This document shows, one piece after another, positions 51,151-60,251 of a stretch of 64,000 bases of DNA (within the stretch, counting starts at the first letter, position 1; every line of letters starts with the position of its first letter). Location: NCBI GenBank assembly GCA_050872785.1, contig JBNMHO010000005.1, positions 1-64,000 on the forward strand. The letters are read 5' to 3'. Below the pieces are notes generated by a model. It made no database searches and was not told where the DNA came from. It saw only the letters and a list, made by a program, of their open reading frames with translations. The DNA is from UBA7862 sp050872785 (GTDB lineage: Bacteria; Bacillota; Clostridia; Christensenellales; UBA1242). The position numbers and the translations under genes are program-made.

Positions 51151-52203
51151 TTATTCTCCTTTTTTTGGCTTTTCTCTATAGAAAAACGAACTGTCGCCAA
51201 ATGAGAAAAATCTATATTTTTCCTCCACTGCCGTTTTGTAAACTTTCATTGTGTTTTCATAACCAGCAAACGCACTTACAAGCATAATAAGGGTGCTTTC
51301 TGGAAGGTGAAAATTAGTTATTAAGCAGTCAACAATTTTAAAATCATATGGTGGGTAGCAAAACAACTTTGTATTGCTCTTTTGTGCCACAACTTCGCCC
51401 GTTTTGCCCGCACTTTCAAGTGTTCTAACACTGGTTGTGCCAACAGCGATAATTCTTCGTCCTTCCCTTTTTGCCTTGTTAATTTTTTCCGCCACTTCTG
51501 GTTCAATTTCATAATATTCTTCGTGCATATCGTGGTTTAGAATATTATCTTCTTTAACTGGTCTAAAAGTCCCCAGCCCCACGTGCAAAAGAACATTTAA
51601 AATTTCAACACCTTTGTTTCTTATCCTTTCCAAAAGTTCTGGTGTAAAATGAAGTCCAGCGGTTGGTGCTGCGGTTGAGCCATTAAACTTGCTATACACC
51701 GTTTGATAACGTTCGCTATTTGCAAGTTTTTGCTTTATATATGGTGGAAGTGGAGTTGTGCCAACTCGTGACAAAATGTCTTCAAAAGTTCCCGAAAAAG
51801 AAAATCTAACTTCCTTTCCGCCAAAGTCATTATCCCCCAAAATCTCGCAACTGAGTTCGTCAGAAAACACAACTTTTGTCCCTGCTTTCAGTCTTTTGCC
51901 GGGCTTTGCAAGTGTTTGCCAATCGGTCAAATTTTCTCGCTTTATAAGAAAAATTTCAACATTTGCACCAGTTTCTTTTTTGCCAATAAGTCTGCAAGGA
52001 ATAACCCTTGTGTTGTTGCACACAAGCACATCACCCTCGTGCAAAAAATCTATTATATCCCTAAAATGTTTATGTTGAATTTGCCCATTGTCCATATTAA
52101 AGCACAAAAGTCTTGACGCATCTCTTGGTTCAATAGGTGTTTGTGCAATAAGTTCTTCGGGCAAGTCATAATTATACGTGCTTCGTTTTGTAAAATCTAT
52201 CAT
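51151..52203 (-). CDS. queA: S-adenosylmethionine:tRNA ribosyltransferase-isomerase
   Basis: A 350-residue enzyme that adds the epoxycyclopentanediol precursor from SAM to preQ1-modified tRNA, the step after Tgt. Conserved sequences: YDLPEELIAQTPIEPRDASR at the N-terminus, VLVCNNTRVIPCRL, GSTAAPTAGLHFTPELLE, HVGLGTFRPV and TNFHLPESTLIMLVSAFAG. Length is normal. The ATG overlaps the ruvB stop by four bases. Confidence 0.97.
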   Translation of the reverse strand: MIDFTKRSTYNYDLPEELIAQTPIEPRDASRLLCFNMDNGQIQHKHFRDIIDFLHEGDVLVCNNTRVIPCRLIGKKETGANVEIFLIKRENLTDWQTLAKPGKRLKAGTKVVFSDELSCEILGDNDFGGKEVRFSFSGTFEDILSRVGTTPLPPYIKQKLANSERYQTVYSKFNGSTAAPTAGLHFTPELLERIRNKGVEILNVLLHVGLGTFRPVKEDNILNHDMHEEYYEIEPEVAEKINKAKREGRRIIAVGTTSVRTLESAGKTGEVVAQKSNTKLFCYPPYDFKIVDCLITNFHLPESTLIMLVSAFAGYENTMKVYKTAVEEKYRFFSFGDSSFFYREKPKKGE

Positions 52204-53213
52204 TTCTTTCCATCCTTTGGAAATAAATCTTTCAGTCCCAAATGTTCATACGCCCCTTCAAGTGCAATTCTGCCACGTGGAGTTCTGGCAATAAAGCCCA
52301 GCCTTATAAGATAAGGTTCATACACGTCTTCAACAGTTGCCACTTCTTCGCCAATGGCAGTTGCAAGTGTTTCAACACCCACTGGCCCGCCACCAAATGT
52401 GGTAATAAGTCTTTCAAGAAGCCTTCTATCCACAAAGTCAAGCCCCTTTTCGTCAACGTCCATAAGTTTAAGTGCTTCACGAGCAATATCAAGTGTAACT
52501 TCGCCACCCGACTTAACTTGGGCATAGTCCCTAACTCTTTTTAATAGTCTATTTGCAATTCTTGGTGTGCCACGACTGCGTTTTGCAACTTCCAAAATTG
52601 CTTCTGGCGTTATGTTCACATTCAAAATCTTTGAGCTTCGCTCCACGATTTTTGACAAATCTTTTTCGTCATAAAGTTCAAGCCTTTGAATAATTCCAAA
52701 TCTATCCCTAAGTGGCGAAGAAATATTCCCCGCTTTTGTTGTTGCACCGACAAGTGTAAATGGTTGAAGTTTAAGTCGCATATTCCTTGCACTAGGCCCC
52801 TTGCCCACAATGAAGTCAAGCGAAAAGTCTTCCATTGCTGGGTATAAAATTTCTTCCACCGAATGGTTAAGTCTGTGAATTTCGTCAATAAACAAGACAT
52901 CATTCTTTTGCAAATTGGTCAAAATTGCCGCAAGGTCCGCTGCATGTTCAATGGCAGGTCCGCTTGTAACTTTAAGTTGTGTCCCCAGTTCTGTTGCAAT
53001 AATATGAGAAAGTGTTGTTTTCCCAAGTCCCGGAGGTCCATAAAGCAAGACATGGTCAAGAGGCTCTTTTCTGGTTTTTGCCGCTTCTATAAATATGGAA
53101 AGGCTTTCTTTCACCTTTTCTTGCCCAACATAATCGTCAAGAGCGGTTGGTCTTAGTGAATTTTCAATTTCCACATCGCTCGAAATTTTTGTGCTTTTGA
53201 TAAAATCGTTCAT
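52200..53213 (-). CDS. ruvB: Holliday junction branch-migration ATPase RuvB
   Basis: A 337-residue AAA+ motor that drives branch migration together with RuvA. Walker A LLYGPPGLGKTTLSHIIATE, Walker B VLFIDEIHRLNHS, sensor region LVGATTKAGNISSPLRDRFG and the C-terminal winged helix with TARGR-like RTPRGRIALEGAYEHLGL. Length is normal. It lies between ruvA and queA. Confidence 0.98.
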   Translation of the reverse strand: MNDFIKSTKISSDVEIENSLRPTALDDYVGQEKVKESLSIFIEAAKTRKEPLDHVLLYGPPGLGKTTLSHIIATELGTQLKVTSGPAIEHAADLAAILTNLQKNDVLFIDEIHRLNHSVEEILYPAMEDFSLDFIVGKGPSARNMRLKLQPFTLVGATTKAGNISSPLRDRFGIIQRLELYDEKDLSKIVERSSKILNVNITPEAILEVAKRSRGTPRIANRLLKRVRDYAQVKSGGEVTLDIAREALKLMDVDEKGLDFVDRRLLERLITTFGGGPVGVETLATAIGEEVATVEDVYEPYLIRLGFIARTPRGRIALEGAYEHLGLKDLFPKDGKK

Positions 53214-53228
53214 AATCTACCCTTCAAA

Positions 53229-53813
53229 TTATCTTCTCATCTGTGCAAAAGATTTTGAAATAATGTCTTCCGCACTATCCCCCGAAACATAAACGCTATT
53301 TGCAAGTTTCACCGCTTCCACTCTTGCAATTCCAAGACTGCAAAGCACTTCCACAGCATCTTCCACTTCTTGCGAAAGGCTATCTGCGGCTGTCTGTGGC
53401 AATTCGCCCATAACATTCACTTTGTCCTTGAGGTCAACAATAATCCTTTCTGCCGTCTTTTTGCCAACGCCTTTAACACTTGATAGTGACTTAGCGTCAC
53501 CCGTTGCAATAACTGTGCAAAGGTCACTGTATGAAATGCTTGACAACATTCCCATTGCGCCCTTTGGCCCCACGCCGCTTACTGTTATAAGTTTCATAAA
53601 GACATCTTTTTCTTCCTTAGAAAAAAAACCAAAAAGACTTACTCCGTCTTCTCTAACTTGAAAATATGTCCAAACTTTAACTTCGCCGTCTTGAGCAAGC
53701 AATGTCTTTTGTGCCAAAGCGGAAACAAAAATTTCATAGCCAATGCCATTGTTGTCAAGAGTTATGCACCCGTCCATGCTATCTGTAATTCTGCCCGTTA
53801 GATAACTAAACAT
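53229..53813 (-). CDS. ruvA: Holliday junction-binding protein RuvA
   Basis: A 194-residue protein that forms tetramers holding the four-way junction open for RuvB. N-terminal OB fold (MFSYLTGRITDSMDGCITLD), two helix-hairpin-helix motifs (ITVSGVGPKGAMGML, SSVKGVGKKTAERIIVDLKD) and the flexible-linked C-terminal domain III that binds RuvB. I chose the ATG at 53813 with GGAGAAG ahead. It follows ruvC by 13 bases and precedes ruvB by 15. Confidence 0.96.
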   Translation of the reverse strand: MFSYLTGRITDSMDGCITLDNNGIGYEIFVSALAQKTLLAQDGEVKVWTYFQVREDGVSLFGFFSKEEKDVFMKLITVSGVGPKGAMGMLSSISYSDLCTVIATGDAKSLSSVKGVGKKTAERIIVDLKDKVNVMGELPQTAADSLSQEVEDAVEVLCSLGIARVEAVKLANSVYVSGDSAEDIISKSFAQMRR

Positions 53814-53826
53814 CTTCTTCTCCGTT

Positions 53827-54321
53827 TTATATTGAATTGTCACTTAATTGGTCGTTAAATTGCAAATGTGTAAGAGCCACCGCCACTGCGTCTGCCGCAT
53901 CGTCTGGTTTTGGCACTTTTTCAAGCCCCAAAATATTTTTGACCATAAACTGAATTTGTTTTTTCTCTGCACGGCCGTTGCCGGTTAGTGCTTGTTTAAT
54001 TTGCAATGGCGTGTATTCATACATCGGCAAATTTCTCTCTATGCCGCACAAAATGATAATTCCCCTTGCTTCTGCCACAGGAATGATAGTTGTTTGGTTG
54101 CGAAAGAAAAACAATTCTTCTATTGCCATGCAGTCTGGGTGATATTTGTCAATAAGTGCCAAAATTCCTTCGTGAATTGTAAGCAATCTTTGTGAAATGC
54201 TTTGTTCTTTTGGTGTGGAAATTACGCCATAATCAACAGCTTCTTGCCTTCCACAATCTTCATCAACAACCCCAAAGCCTAAAAGAGCAAACCCAGGGTC
54301 AATTCCTAAAATTCTTCTCAT
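53827..54321 (-). CDS. ruvC: Holliday junction resolvase RuvC
   Basis: A 164-residue endonuclease that cuts four-way junctions. The acidic catalytic residues appear in ILGIDPGFALLGFG (Asp8), CMAIEELFFFRN (Glu pair near 68) and KPDDAADAVAVALTH (Asp pair near 139-142). The sequence LQIKQALTGNGRAEKKQIQF is also typical. First gene of the ruvC-ruvA-ruvB set. A TAGGAT site precedes the ATG. Confidence 0.96.
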   Translation of the reverse strand: MRRILGIDPGFALLGFGVVDEDCGRQEAVDYGVISTPKEQSISQRLLTIHEGILALIDKYHPDCMAIEELFFFRNQTTIIPVAEARGIIILCGIERNLPMYEYTPLQIKQALTGNGRAEKKQIQFMVKNILGLEKVPKPDDAADAVAVALTHLQFNDQLSDNSI

Positions 54322-54450
54322 TTTTTATCCTAACTTAAGTAAATAATTTTCTATATTTTGCTATTTTTTGATATATCTCTAAAATAATCACCATGTTGTG
54401 AATTATACAAAATCAACTTATTTTACACAAAAAAGAAATTTTTTCCCACA

Positions 54451-55149
54451 TCAGTTTTTGTCGTTTAGGACATCTTCGTTGTGTGAAATAATTTTGTCAA
54501 TAGCCGATTGCGATTGCACTTTTCTTGGTTCTGGAGCAAACATCAATGGGCCTTCTGCGTCATGCAAGTCATAGTCCAAAAAGGTTTCAAGCCCCACTTC
54601 TCTAAGTTTTGCAAGTCTGTTCTGATTAAGTGGCACAACTTGCAAGAAGTGAGTGTATGTTATCCCAATTTTTTCTTCAAAATATTCAAGTGGAAACATC
54701 TCTGGGAAAGATATAAGTCCGCTTATGCAGTCGGTGCCGTCAAAGCATGGTTTGCCGTCCTTTGAAAAGGTATAAATTTGCCCAATTTGCACGCCTACAT
54801 TGTCTGCAATGCACGCTTGTGCCATATGTGCCATAAAGTTTATGACCCAGCCATATTCTGGTTTTTCAAACGACATTTTGTATGTTGCAGGAAGCACCAT
54901 AACAAGTTCTGCCCTTGCCACGTCTGGCGAAAATCTATATTCGCTAAGTCCCACAGTGGACACAACAAAGCCGTCGAACTCAACAGTTGGCTCAAAAACA
55001 GCAATATCCACTGGGAAAAGATTGTTGTAATTGGCACTTGTTTTGAAAATATGCACTTGATCATCTCTTGCCCCAACATATTCCTTTGTGTGAGCGACAA
55101 CATAAGAGCGTCTTTCATTTTCCATTTCAATTTCTTCTTTGCTAGGCAT
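54451..55149 (-). CDS. SUFU (Suppressor of Fused)-domain protein
   Basis: A 232-residue soluble protein. The sequence VDIAVFEPTVEFDGFVVSTV, LVMVLPATYK, then GLISFPEMFPLEYFEEKIGI and FLQVVPLNQNRLAKLREVG matches the bacterial SUFU fold. Bacterial SUFU proteins often occur near polymorphic toxins as presumed immunity proteins, but no toxin gene lies beside this one. I chose the ATG at 55149 with GGGGGATATT ahead. It has no clear operon partner. The role here is unknown. Confidence 0.82.
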   Translation of the reverse strand: MPSKEEIEMENERRSYVVAHTKEYVGARDDQVHIFKTSANYNNLFPVDIAVFEPTVEFDGFVVSTVGLSEYRFSPDVARAELVMVLPATYKMSFEKPEYGWVINFMAHMAQACIADNVGVQIGQIYTFSKDGKPCFDGTDCISGLISFPEMFPLEYFEEKIGITYTHFLQVVPLNQNRLAKLREVGLETFLDYDLHDAEGPLMFAPEPRKVQSQSAIDKIISHNEDVLNDKN

Positions 55150-55293
55150 AATATCCCCCTTTGTTTGTTGCAAAATTAAAGGACAAGCAGAACTTAAAAA
55201 TATTTTTGCCAACAACTTTTGTTACATACAAGTTAATAATAGATAAATAAATAATATTTGTCAAACGAATAAGCCTCAATTTGCAAAATTGAC

Positions 55294-55322
55294 AAAAAAA
55301 GTGAACAAGTCTTTGCCCACTT
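55294..55322 (-). terminator. Terminator after the FloA-linked membrane protein gene
   Basis: An AAGTG / CACTT stem with an inner CAA/TTG pairing, and a T-run on the minus strand, 6 bases after the stop at 55328. Confidence 0.7.
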
Positions 55323-55327
55323 AGTTT

Positions 55328-56242
55328 TTAATCATAATTTTTCTTATCCAAAACTCCCATAACAAGAATTCGCCTAAGTTTTGGTGGAAGCCCCGCCATG
55401 TCAACATCTTGCCCGTCAAGTTTCAAACTGTCCCTTTGGCGTTTGTAATTTTCAAATTCTTGTTTTCTTTTTGCAATTATTGCGTCCATTTCTGGCGTTC
55501 TTTGCGTCATTGAGCCACCAAAATTTCTTCCCTCTGTGTTCATGTTTGCCCTATCAAAATTCGCCATTCTATTTGGACTTGTTCCAGTAGAAAAGCCTTG
55601 TGCATTTCGTGGTATATTCCCACCACTCGGAAGCCTATTTGGACTTGATTTAAGAGAATTCGCCGCCCTTTGCACATTTGCAAAATCCATCATTTGTGAC
55701 TCCGTCACTGCTCGCCCGCCAAAACTTGGTTTTCTGCCTGCATTTTGTGGAGGAGTTAAGAAGTCAAGGGATATTTTGTCTTGACCTTTAGGCATATTGT
55801 TAGGTGCATTTTGTGCAAATCTTGTGCCAAAAGGTGTTGACTGCTGGTTTAATTTTCTTCTTTCATAATCTTGCTGTGCCATTGGGAAAATTGGTCTTGT
55901 TGCAAAAGGGTCTTGGTCGCCAAAAGCCTCTTTCATTGTCATAGGTTTTCTATCCGTCAAAGGTTCTTCTTTCTTTTCAGATTGTTTGGGTGCATCTTCC
56001 TTTTTTGGAGCATTAAGTTGTGGAGGCAAAACAACAGGTCTTATTTGAAATTCACTTTTCCCCAGTCTGTCACTTTTTTGAGTTTCAGCTTCCTGCTTAT
56101 TCTTTTTTTTCAAACGTCTTTTCTTCATAAGCTTTACAAAAGGTTTTGCAAGCCATGCCCCAATTTTTTTGAACCACTTAAATTTCAAAATAAAAAGCGA
56201 AAGAAAGAATGTAACACACAAAACATAAAACAAAACTTCCAT
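55328..56242 (-). CDS. Membrane-anchored disordered protein encoded with floA
   Basis: A 304-residue protein with one N-terminal membrane helix (about residues 3-20), a very basic juxtamembrane stretch (KLMKKRRLKKKNKQEAE) and a long low-complexity cytoplasmic part rich in Pro, Asn, Gln and Arg (NAPNNMPKGQDKISLDFLTP, RAANSLKSSPNRLPSGGN). The end is helical (RTPEMDAIIAKRKQEFENYK) and closes with PPKLRRILVMGVLDKK. It follows floA by 58 bases on the same strand. It is not NfeD or YqfB. A scaffold or adaptor for FloA membrane domains is a guess from position. Confidence 0.72.
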   Translation of the reverse strand: MEVLFYVLCVTFFLSLFILKFKWFKKIGAWLAKPFVKLMKKRRLKKKNKQEAETQKSDRLGKSEFQIRPVVLPPQLNAPKKEDAPKQSEKKEEPLTDRKPMTMKEAFGDQDPFATRPIFPMAQQDYERRKLNQQSTPFGTRFAQNAPNNMPKGQDKISLDFLTPPQNAGRKPSFGGRAVTESQMMDFANVQRAANSLKSSPNRLPSGGNIPRNAQGFSTGTSPNRMANFDRANMNTEGRNFGGSMTQRTPEMDAIIAKRKQEFENYKRQRDSLKLDGQDVDMAGLPPKLRRILVMGVLDKKNYD

Positions 56243-56300
56243 TTTTCTCTCCTTTTATTTAAGTTTAAGTGAAGGCTCCCCATTGTTTTATAAATTAAAT

Positions 56301-57341
56301 TCAGTCTGTAAAGTCAAAGAAATCATCGTCATCATCGTCTTTTTCTTTTGGCTTTACATAGTCTTTTGTAATTGTATTTCGCATATTCGTGTCGGCAATC
56401 ATGTTTTGCAATTTATAATAGTCCATAACGCCAATCTTTCCCTCTTCAAACGCCTTGATAAGTGCCTTTGGAATTTCCGCTTCCGCTTGAATTTTCTCTG
56501 CGTTAAGTTCTTCTGCTCTTGCCTTCATTTCTTCAGTTCTTGCAACAGCACGCAATCTTTCTTCTTCCGCTTTTGAAAGGGCTAAAGCACGTTCACGCTT
56601 GTCTTGTTCCAGTTGTTTTTCCGCCAGCAAATCTCGTCCCAAGTCAACAGATTTTGTGTCAACGGAAATCACGTCAAACGCACAATTTTTTGGGAAGCCC
56701 TTTGCCATAATAGACTTTGAAATGAGGTCTGGGTTTTGGAGTAAATCAAGGTGACTTTTTGCCCCGCCAAGAACACTCAAAACGCCCTCTGTCACTCGAG
56801 ATAAGATAACATCTTCGCCCGCTCCACCAATGGTGTTTGAAAGGTTGCCCCTTAGACTTACACTCATAACAACTTTAAGTTCCCTTCCGTCACAAGTTAT
56901 AGCTTTTATTTCGTCTGTTTTAATAACCTTTGGCTTTATTGCATCGTTCACAACTTTGCTAACGCTTAGTCCTGCAAGGTCAATGGCCTTTGCCGTGTCA
57001 AGTGACAAAACAACATCACTTGAATTTGCAAGTATCATTCCGTCAACAATCCCCACAACGTTGCCACCCGCAAGCATATGTCCCTCCAGTTCATCAAAAC
57101 TTATTGGCAAGTTTGATTTTTTTGCTTTAACAAAACAAGTTGCAAGAGTTTTATAATCAAGTCTTCGCCATTTAAGTGAAGATAGTTTTCTTGCCGAAAT
57201 ATGCGCCCCCGCCCACAAAGCACTCCACCAAGTTTTAAAAGGCACTGCAATGCAAAAAGCGATAATGCAAAGCACTAAGACTCCCGCAAGCACACTTAAC
57301 GTTATTATTGAAGAAGTTGAAATACACAATATATTTTTCAT
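56301..57341 (-). CDS. floA: Flotillin-like protein FloA
   Basis: A 346-residue lipid-raft organiser of the membrane, involved in fluidity, secretion and signalling. N-terminal hairpin-like membrane segment (about residues 12-34), PFKTWWSALWAGAHISARKL, a prohibitin-homology domain (about 50-220) and a coiled-coil (QDKRERALALSKAEEERLRA) with Ala/Glu repeats and an acidic tail. This matches FloA/YqfA. No ribosome-binding site is visible, but a TGATATAAT extended -10 sits about 10 bases before the ATG, so the mRNA may be leaderless. Confidence 0.92.
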   Translation of the reverse strand: MKNILCISTSSIITLSVLAGVLVLCIIAFCIAVPFKTWWSALWAGAHISARKLSSLKWRRLDYKTLATCFVKAKKSNLPISFDELEGHMLAGGNVVGIVDGMILANSSDVVLSLDTAKAIDLAGLSVSKVVNDAIKPKVIKTDEIKAITCDGRELKVVMSVSLRGNLSNTIGGAGEDVILSRVTEGVLSVLGGAKSHLDLLQNPDLISKSIMAKGFPKNCAFDVISVDTKSVDLGRDLLAEKQLEQDKRERALALSKAEEERLRAVARTEEMKARAEELNAEKIQAEAEIPKALIKAFEEGKIGVMDYYKLQNMIADTNMRNTITKDYVKPKEKDDDDDDFFDFTD

Positions 57342-57356
57342 GGCTTTATTATATCA
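57342..57356 (-). promoter_or_regulatory. Extended -10 promoter close to the floA start
   Basis: TGATATAAT on the minus strand, ending about 8 bases before the floA ATG. No good -35 was seen. Initiation at the usual distance would place the first base within a few bases of the ATG. Confidence 0.45.
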
Positions 57357-57369
57357 CAAGGAGTAATAA

Positions 57370-57406
57370 AAATAAAGACCCAATTTTTTAAAAATCAGGT
57401 CTTTTT
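57370..57406 (-). terminator. Terminator of nrdG
   Basis: An AAAGACC / GGTCTTT stem with an AT-paired inner part and TATTTTTATT downstream on the minus strand, about 20 bases after the nrdG stop. Confidence 0.78.
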
Positions 57407-57426
57407 GTAATATTATATATTTTCTC

Positions 57427-58110
57427 TTAGTCCACGCCCTTAAGTTGCACATTTTCTATATGTTTTTTTGCAATTTCCACTGCTTTTTGGTGATATTCCC
57501 GCCCTTGTTCACTCATATTTTTCTCGTTTTGTTCCACTTGCCTATATTTCTGAATGGAATAACATTTTGCCCCAGCAATTTCCGAGCAAAGTCTATCCAG
57601 TTGCTCGTAAGATATATCTGGCGAAAGTGTTGTTCTAAATTCATAGTCAACGTGATTATCAAGCAAATATTTTGCACTTTTTTTCACATTTTCCATAAGA
57701 GTTTGAGATATATTCCCCACAATTTGTGGATAATCTTCAAATGGTGCCTTTATATCCATAGCAACATAGTCTACAAGTTTGTTTTCCACAAGATATTTCA
57801 GTGTTTTAAAATCTGTGCCGTTTGTGTCAAGTTTACACAAAAATCCCATGGACTTTATGCGAGTGATAAATTGAATAAGGTCTTTTTGAAGAGTTGGCTC
57901 GCCGCCGCTTACAACAACGCCGTCAAGAAATTTTTTGTGAGATGACAAAAAGTCAAAAAACTTTTCTTCGTCAATTTTATTTTTCCCCACAAAAAGGTGA
58001 GAATTATGGCAATACCAGCATCTGAAATTGCAACCCGTTGTGAACACCACACAAGCAATTTTGTGTGGATAGTCCACAAACGAATTTTTTACAAGTCCGC
58101 CAATTATCAT
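57427..58110 (-). CDS. nrdG: Anaerobic ribonucleotide reductase activating protein
   Basis: A 227-residue radical-SAM enzyme that installs the glycyl radical on NrdD under anaerobic conditions. The cluster motif CNFRCWYC (residues 27-34) and VVVSGGEPTLQKDL (SAM binding) are clear. It is the longer NrdG2-type form. It begins 8 bases after the nrdD stop with an AGGAG site and shares the NrdR-controlled promoter upstream of nrdD. Confidence 0.93.
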   Translation of the reverse strand: MIIGGLVKNSFVDYPHKIACVVFTTGCNFRCWYCHNSHLFVGKNKIDEEKFFDFLSSHKKFLDGVVVSGGEPTLQKDLIQFITRIKSMGFLCKLDTNGTDFKTLKYLVENKLVDYVAMDIKAPFEDYPQIVGNISQTLMENVKKSAKYLLDNHVDYEFRTTLSPDISYEQLDRLCSEIAGAKCYSIQKYRQVEQNEKNMSEQGREYHQKAVEIAKKHIENVQLKGVD

Positions 58111-58118
58111 TTTTTCTC

Positions 58119-60251
58119 CTAGTTTTTGAAGTCACTTAGGCAGTCACTGTCGCAAACTTCGTCAAGTTCGTCTTCGTCAACAACAAACTTCTTTCTGTTC
58201 ATATATTCGTCATATTTGCTGTCGTTGAAGTCTTGAACTGGACGCAAATAGCCAACAACTCTTGACCAAACTTCAGTTTTCTTGCCACATTCTGGACATT
58301 CAAAATGTTCGCCCGTGATGTATCCATGGTCTTCGCAAACGCTGAATGTTGGAGTGATTGAAATGTATGGCATTTTTGAAGTTTCAAATATTTTCTTAAT
58401 TAGTCGCTTGCAGACTTCCTTATCTTCAATTTTTTCACCAAGATAAAGGTGCAAAACTGTGCCGCCTGTGTAAAGTGATTGAAGCTCGTCTTGAAGTGAA
58501 ACAACTTTGAAAATGTCGTCTGTATATTCCACTGGCACTTGTGTGGAGTTGGTGTAACTGACAGCACGTTTTCCAGCGGTTATGATGTCTGGGAATCTCT
58601 TTTTGTCGAGTTTTGCAAGTCTTGCACTAACACCTTCTGCTGGGGTTGCTTCTAGGTTATATTGATTTCCCGTTTCTTGTTGATATTCCACCATTTTTTG
58701 ACGGAGATAGTTCATAACTTTAAGAGCAAATGCTTGTCCCTCTGGGGTTGTTATGTCCTTGCCCATAAAGTTAAGCAAACTTTCATTCATACCCACAATT
58801 CCGATTGTGTTGAAGTGGTTGCTCCAATAGCCGCCCGTTCTCTTTTTGACGTCACGAAGATAGAATTTGCAATATGGATAAAGCCCTCTTTCTGTTTGTG
58901 CTTCTACAACTTTTCTTTTAAGTTCAAGCGAACTCTTGGCAATGTCGGCATATTTTGAAAGCATTGCAAAATATTCTGTTTCATTTTCTGCAAGGTAGCC
59001 AATTCTTGGCAGGTTGATTGTCACAACACCAATGGAGCCTGTAAGTGGGTTGGAGCCGAAAAGTCCGCCACCACGTTTTCTAAGTTCCGAAACATTAAGT
59101 CTAAGTCTGCAGCACATGCTAACAGCATCTTCTGGCGACAAGTCGGAGTTAACAAAGTTTGCAAAATAAGGAATTCCATATTTGCAAGTTATGTCCATAA
59201 TTGAATTTACAACGTCACTGTCCCAGTCCATGTCTTTTGTAATATTTATAGTTGGAATTGGGAATGTGAAAACTCTGCCCTTTGAGTCGCCTTCAAGCAT
59301 AACTTCGCAGAATGCTTTGTTAATAATGTCCATTTCCGCTTGATAGTCGCCATATGTTGTGTCTTGAAGTTCGCCTCCAATAACAACTGGTTGGTCTTTC
59401 AAAGTTTTTGGGCATTTAATATCCAAAGTTATATTAGAAAATGGGCATTGGAAGCCAACACGTGTTGGAACATTCATATTAAAAATGAACTCTTGCAAGC
59501 ATTGTTTAACTTCTTCAAATGAAAGGTTGTCTTTTCTGACAAATGGAGCGCAATAAGTGTCAAAACTGCTCCATGCTTGAGCGCCAGCGGTTTCGCCTTG
59601 AGTTGTGAAAGTGGCATTTACAACTTGCCCTAGGAACGAACCCAAATGTTTTGGTGGTTTGCTGGACATTTTTCTTGGTACTCCAGTAAAGCCTTCTGTC
59701 AAAATTTGTCTTAAATCCCAACCCACGCAATATGCACCAAAGAAGCCAAGGTCGTGCAAGTGGATAGCACCCGATTCGTGAGCCTCTTTCACTTCTTGTG
59801 GATAAATTTCATTGAGCCAGTAGTTTCTTGTAAAGGTTTCTCTAACATAGTTATTAAGTCCGGCAACACTATGTTGCATATTTGCGTTTTCTTTAACTGC
59901 CCAGTCGGCACTGTCAAGATATTTTGTAAATAGGTCAATAGTAGCCCCAGTAAGAGCATTCATTTCCCTTGCGGAAGTTCTTTTTTCCCTATACAAAATG
60001 TAAGCCTTTGCAACTCTTGCGTGTCTGTTTTCAATAAGCACCTTTTCAACAGTATCTTGAATTTGCTCCACTGCTGGAACCTTTGAGCCGTTGGTTGCAA
60101 TCAAAATTTTCTCAACTTGGTCTGCTAAGTTTTCTGCCAACTCCCTGTCATGTCCGTCACATGCAAGTGCAGCCTTAAAAATTGCGTCTGCAATCTTGGA
60201 CTTTTTGTATTCCTCAATTTTCCCATCTCTTTTTCTAACTTGTGTTATCAT
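58119..60251 (-). CDS. nrdD: Anaerobic ribonucleoside-triphosphate reductase
   Basis: A 710-residue class III reductase making dNTPs without oxygen. An ATP cone occupies about residues 1-90 (QVRKRDGKIEEYKKSKIADA). The catalytic domain has LHDLGFFGAYCVGWDLR and NVPTRVGFQCPFSN (active-site Cys). The C-terminal zinc region (CPECGKKTEVW) leads into the radical site RVVGYLRPVQ. All expected parts are present. A good AAAGGAG site precedes the ATG. A 110-base leader and a promoter with two NrdR boxes lie upstream. Confidence 0.96.
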   Translation of the reverse strand: MITQVRKRDGKIEEYKKSKIADAIFKAALACDGHDRELAENLADQVEKILIATNGSKVPAVEQIQDTVEKVLIENRHARVAKAYILYREKRTSAREMNALTGATIDLFTKYLDSADWAVKENANMQHSVAGLNNYVRETFTRNYWLNEIYPQEVKEAHESGAIHLHDLGFFGAYCVGWDLRQILTEGFTGVPRKMSSKPPKHLGSFLGQVVNATFTTQGETAGAQAWSSFDTYCAPFVRKDNLSFEEVKQCLQEFIFNMNVPTRVGFQCPFSNITLDIKCPKTLKDQPVVIGGELQDTTYGDYQAEMDIINKAFCEVMLEGDSKGRVFTFPIPTINITKDMDWDSDVVNSIMDITCKYGIPYFANFVNSDLSPEDAVSMCCRLRLNVSELRKRGGGLFGSNPLTGSIGVVTINLPRIGYLAENETEYFAMLSKYADIAKSSLELKRKVVEAQTERGLYPYCKFYLRDVKKRTGGYWSNHFNTIGIVGMNESLLNFMGKDITTPEGQAFALKVMNYLRQKMVEYQQETGNQYNLEATPAEGVSARLAKLDKKRFPDIITAGKRAVSYTNSTQVPVEYTDDIFKVVSLQDELQSLYTGGTVLHLYLGEKIEDKEVCKRLIKKIFETSKMPYISITPTFSVCEDHGYITGEHFECPECGKKTEVWSRVVGYLRPVQDFNDSKYDEYMNRKKFVVDEDELDEVCDSDCLSDFKN

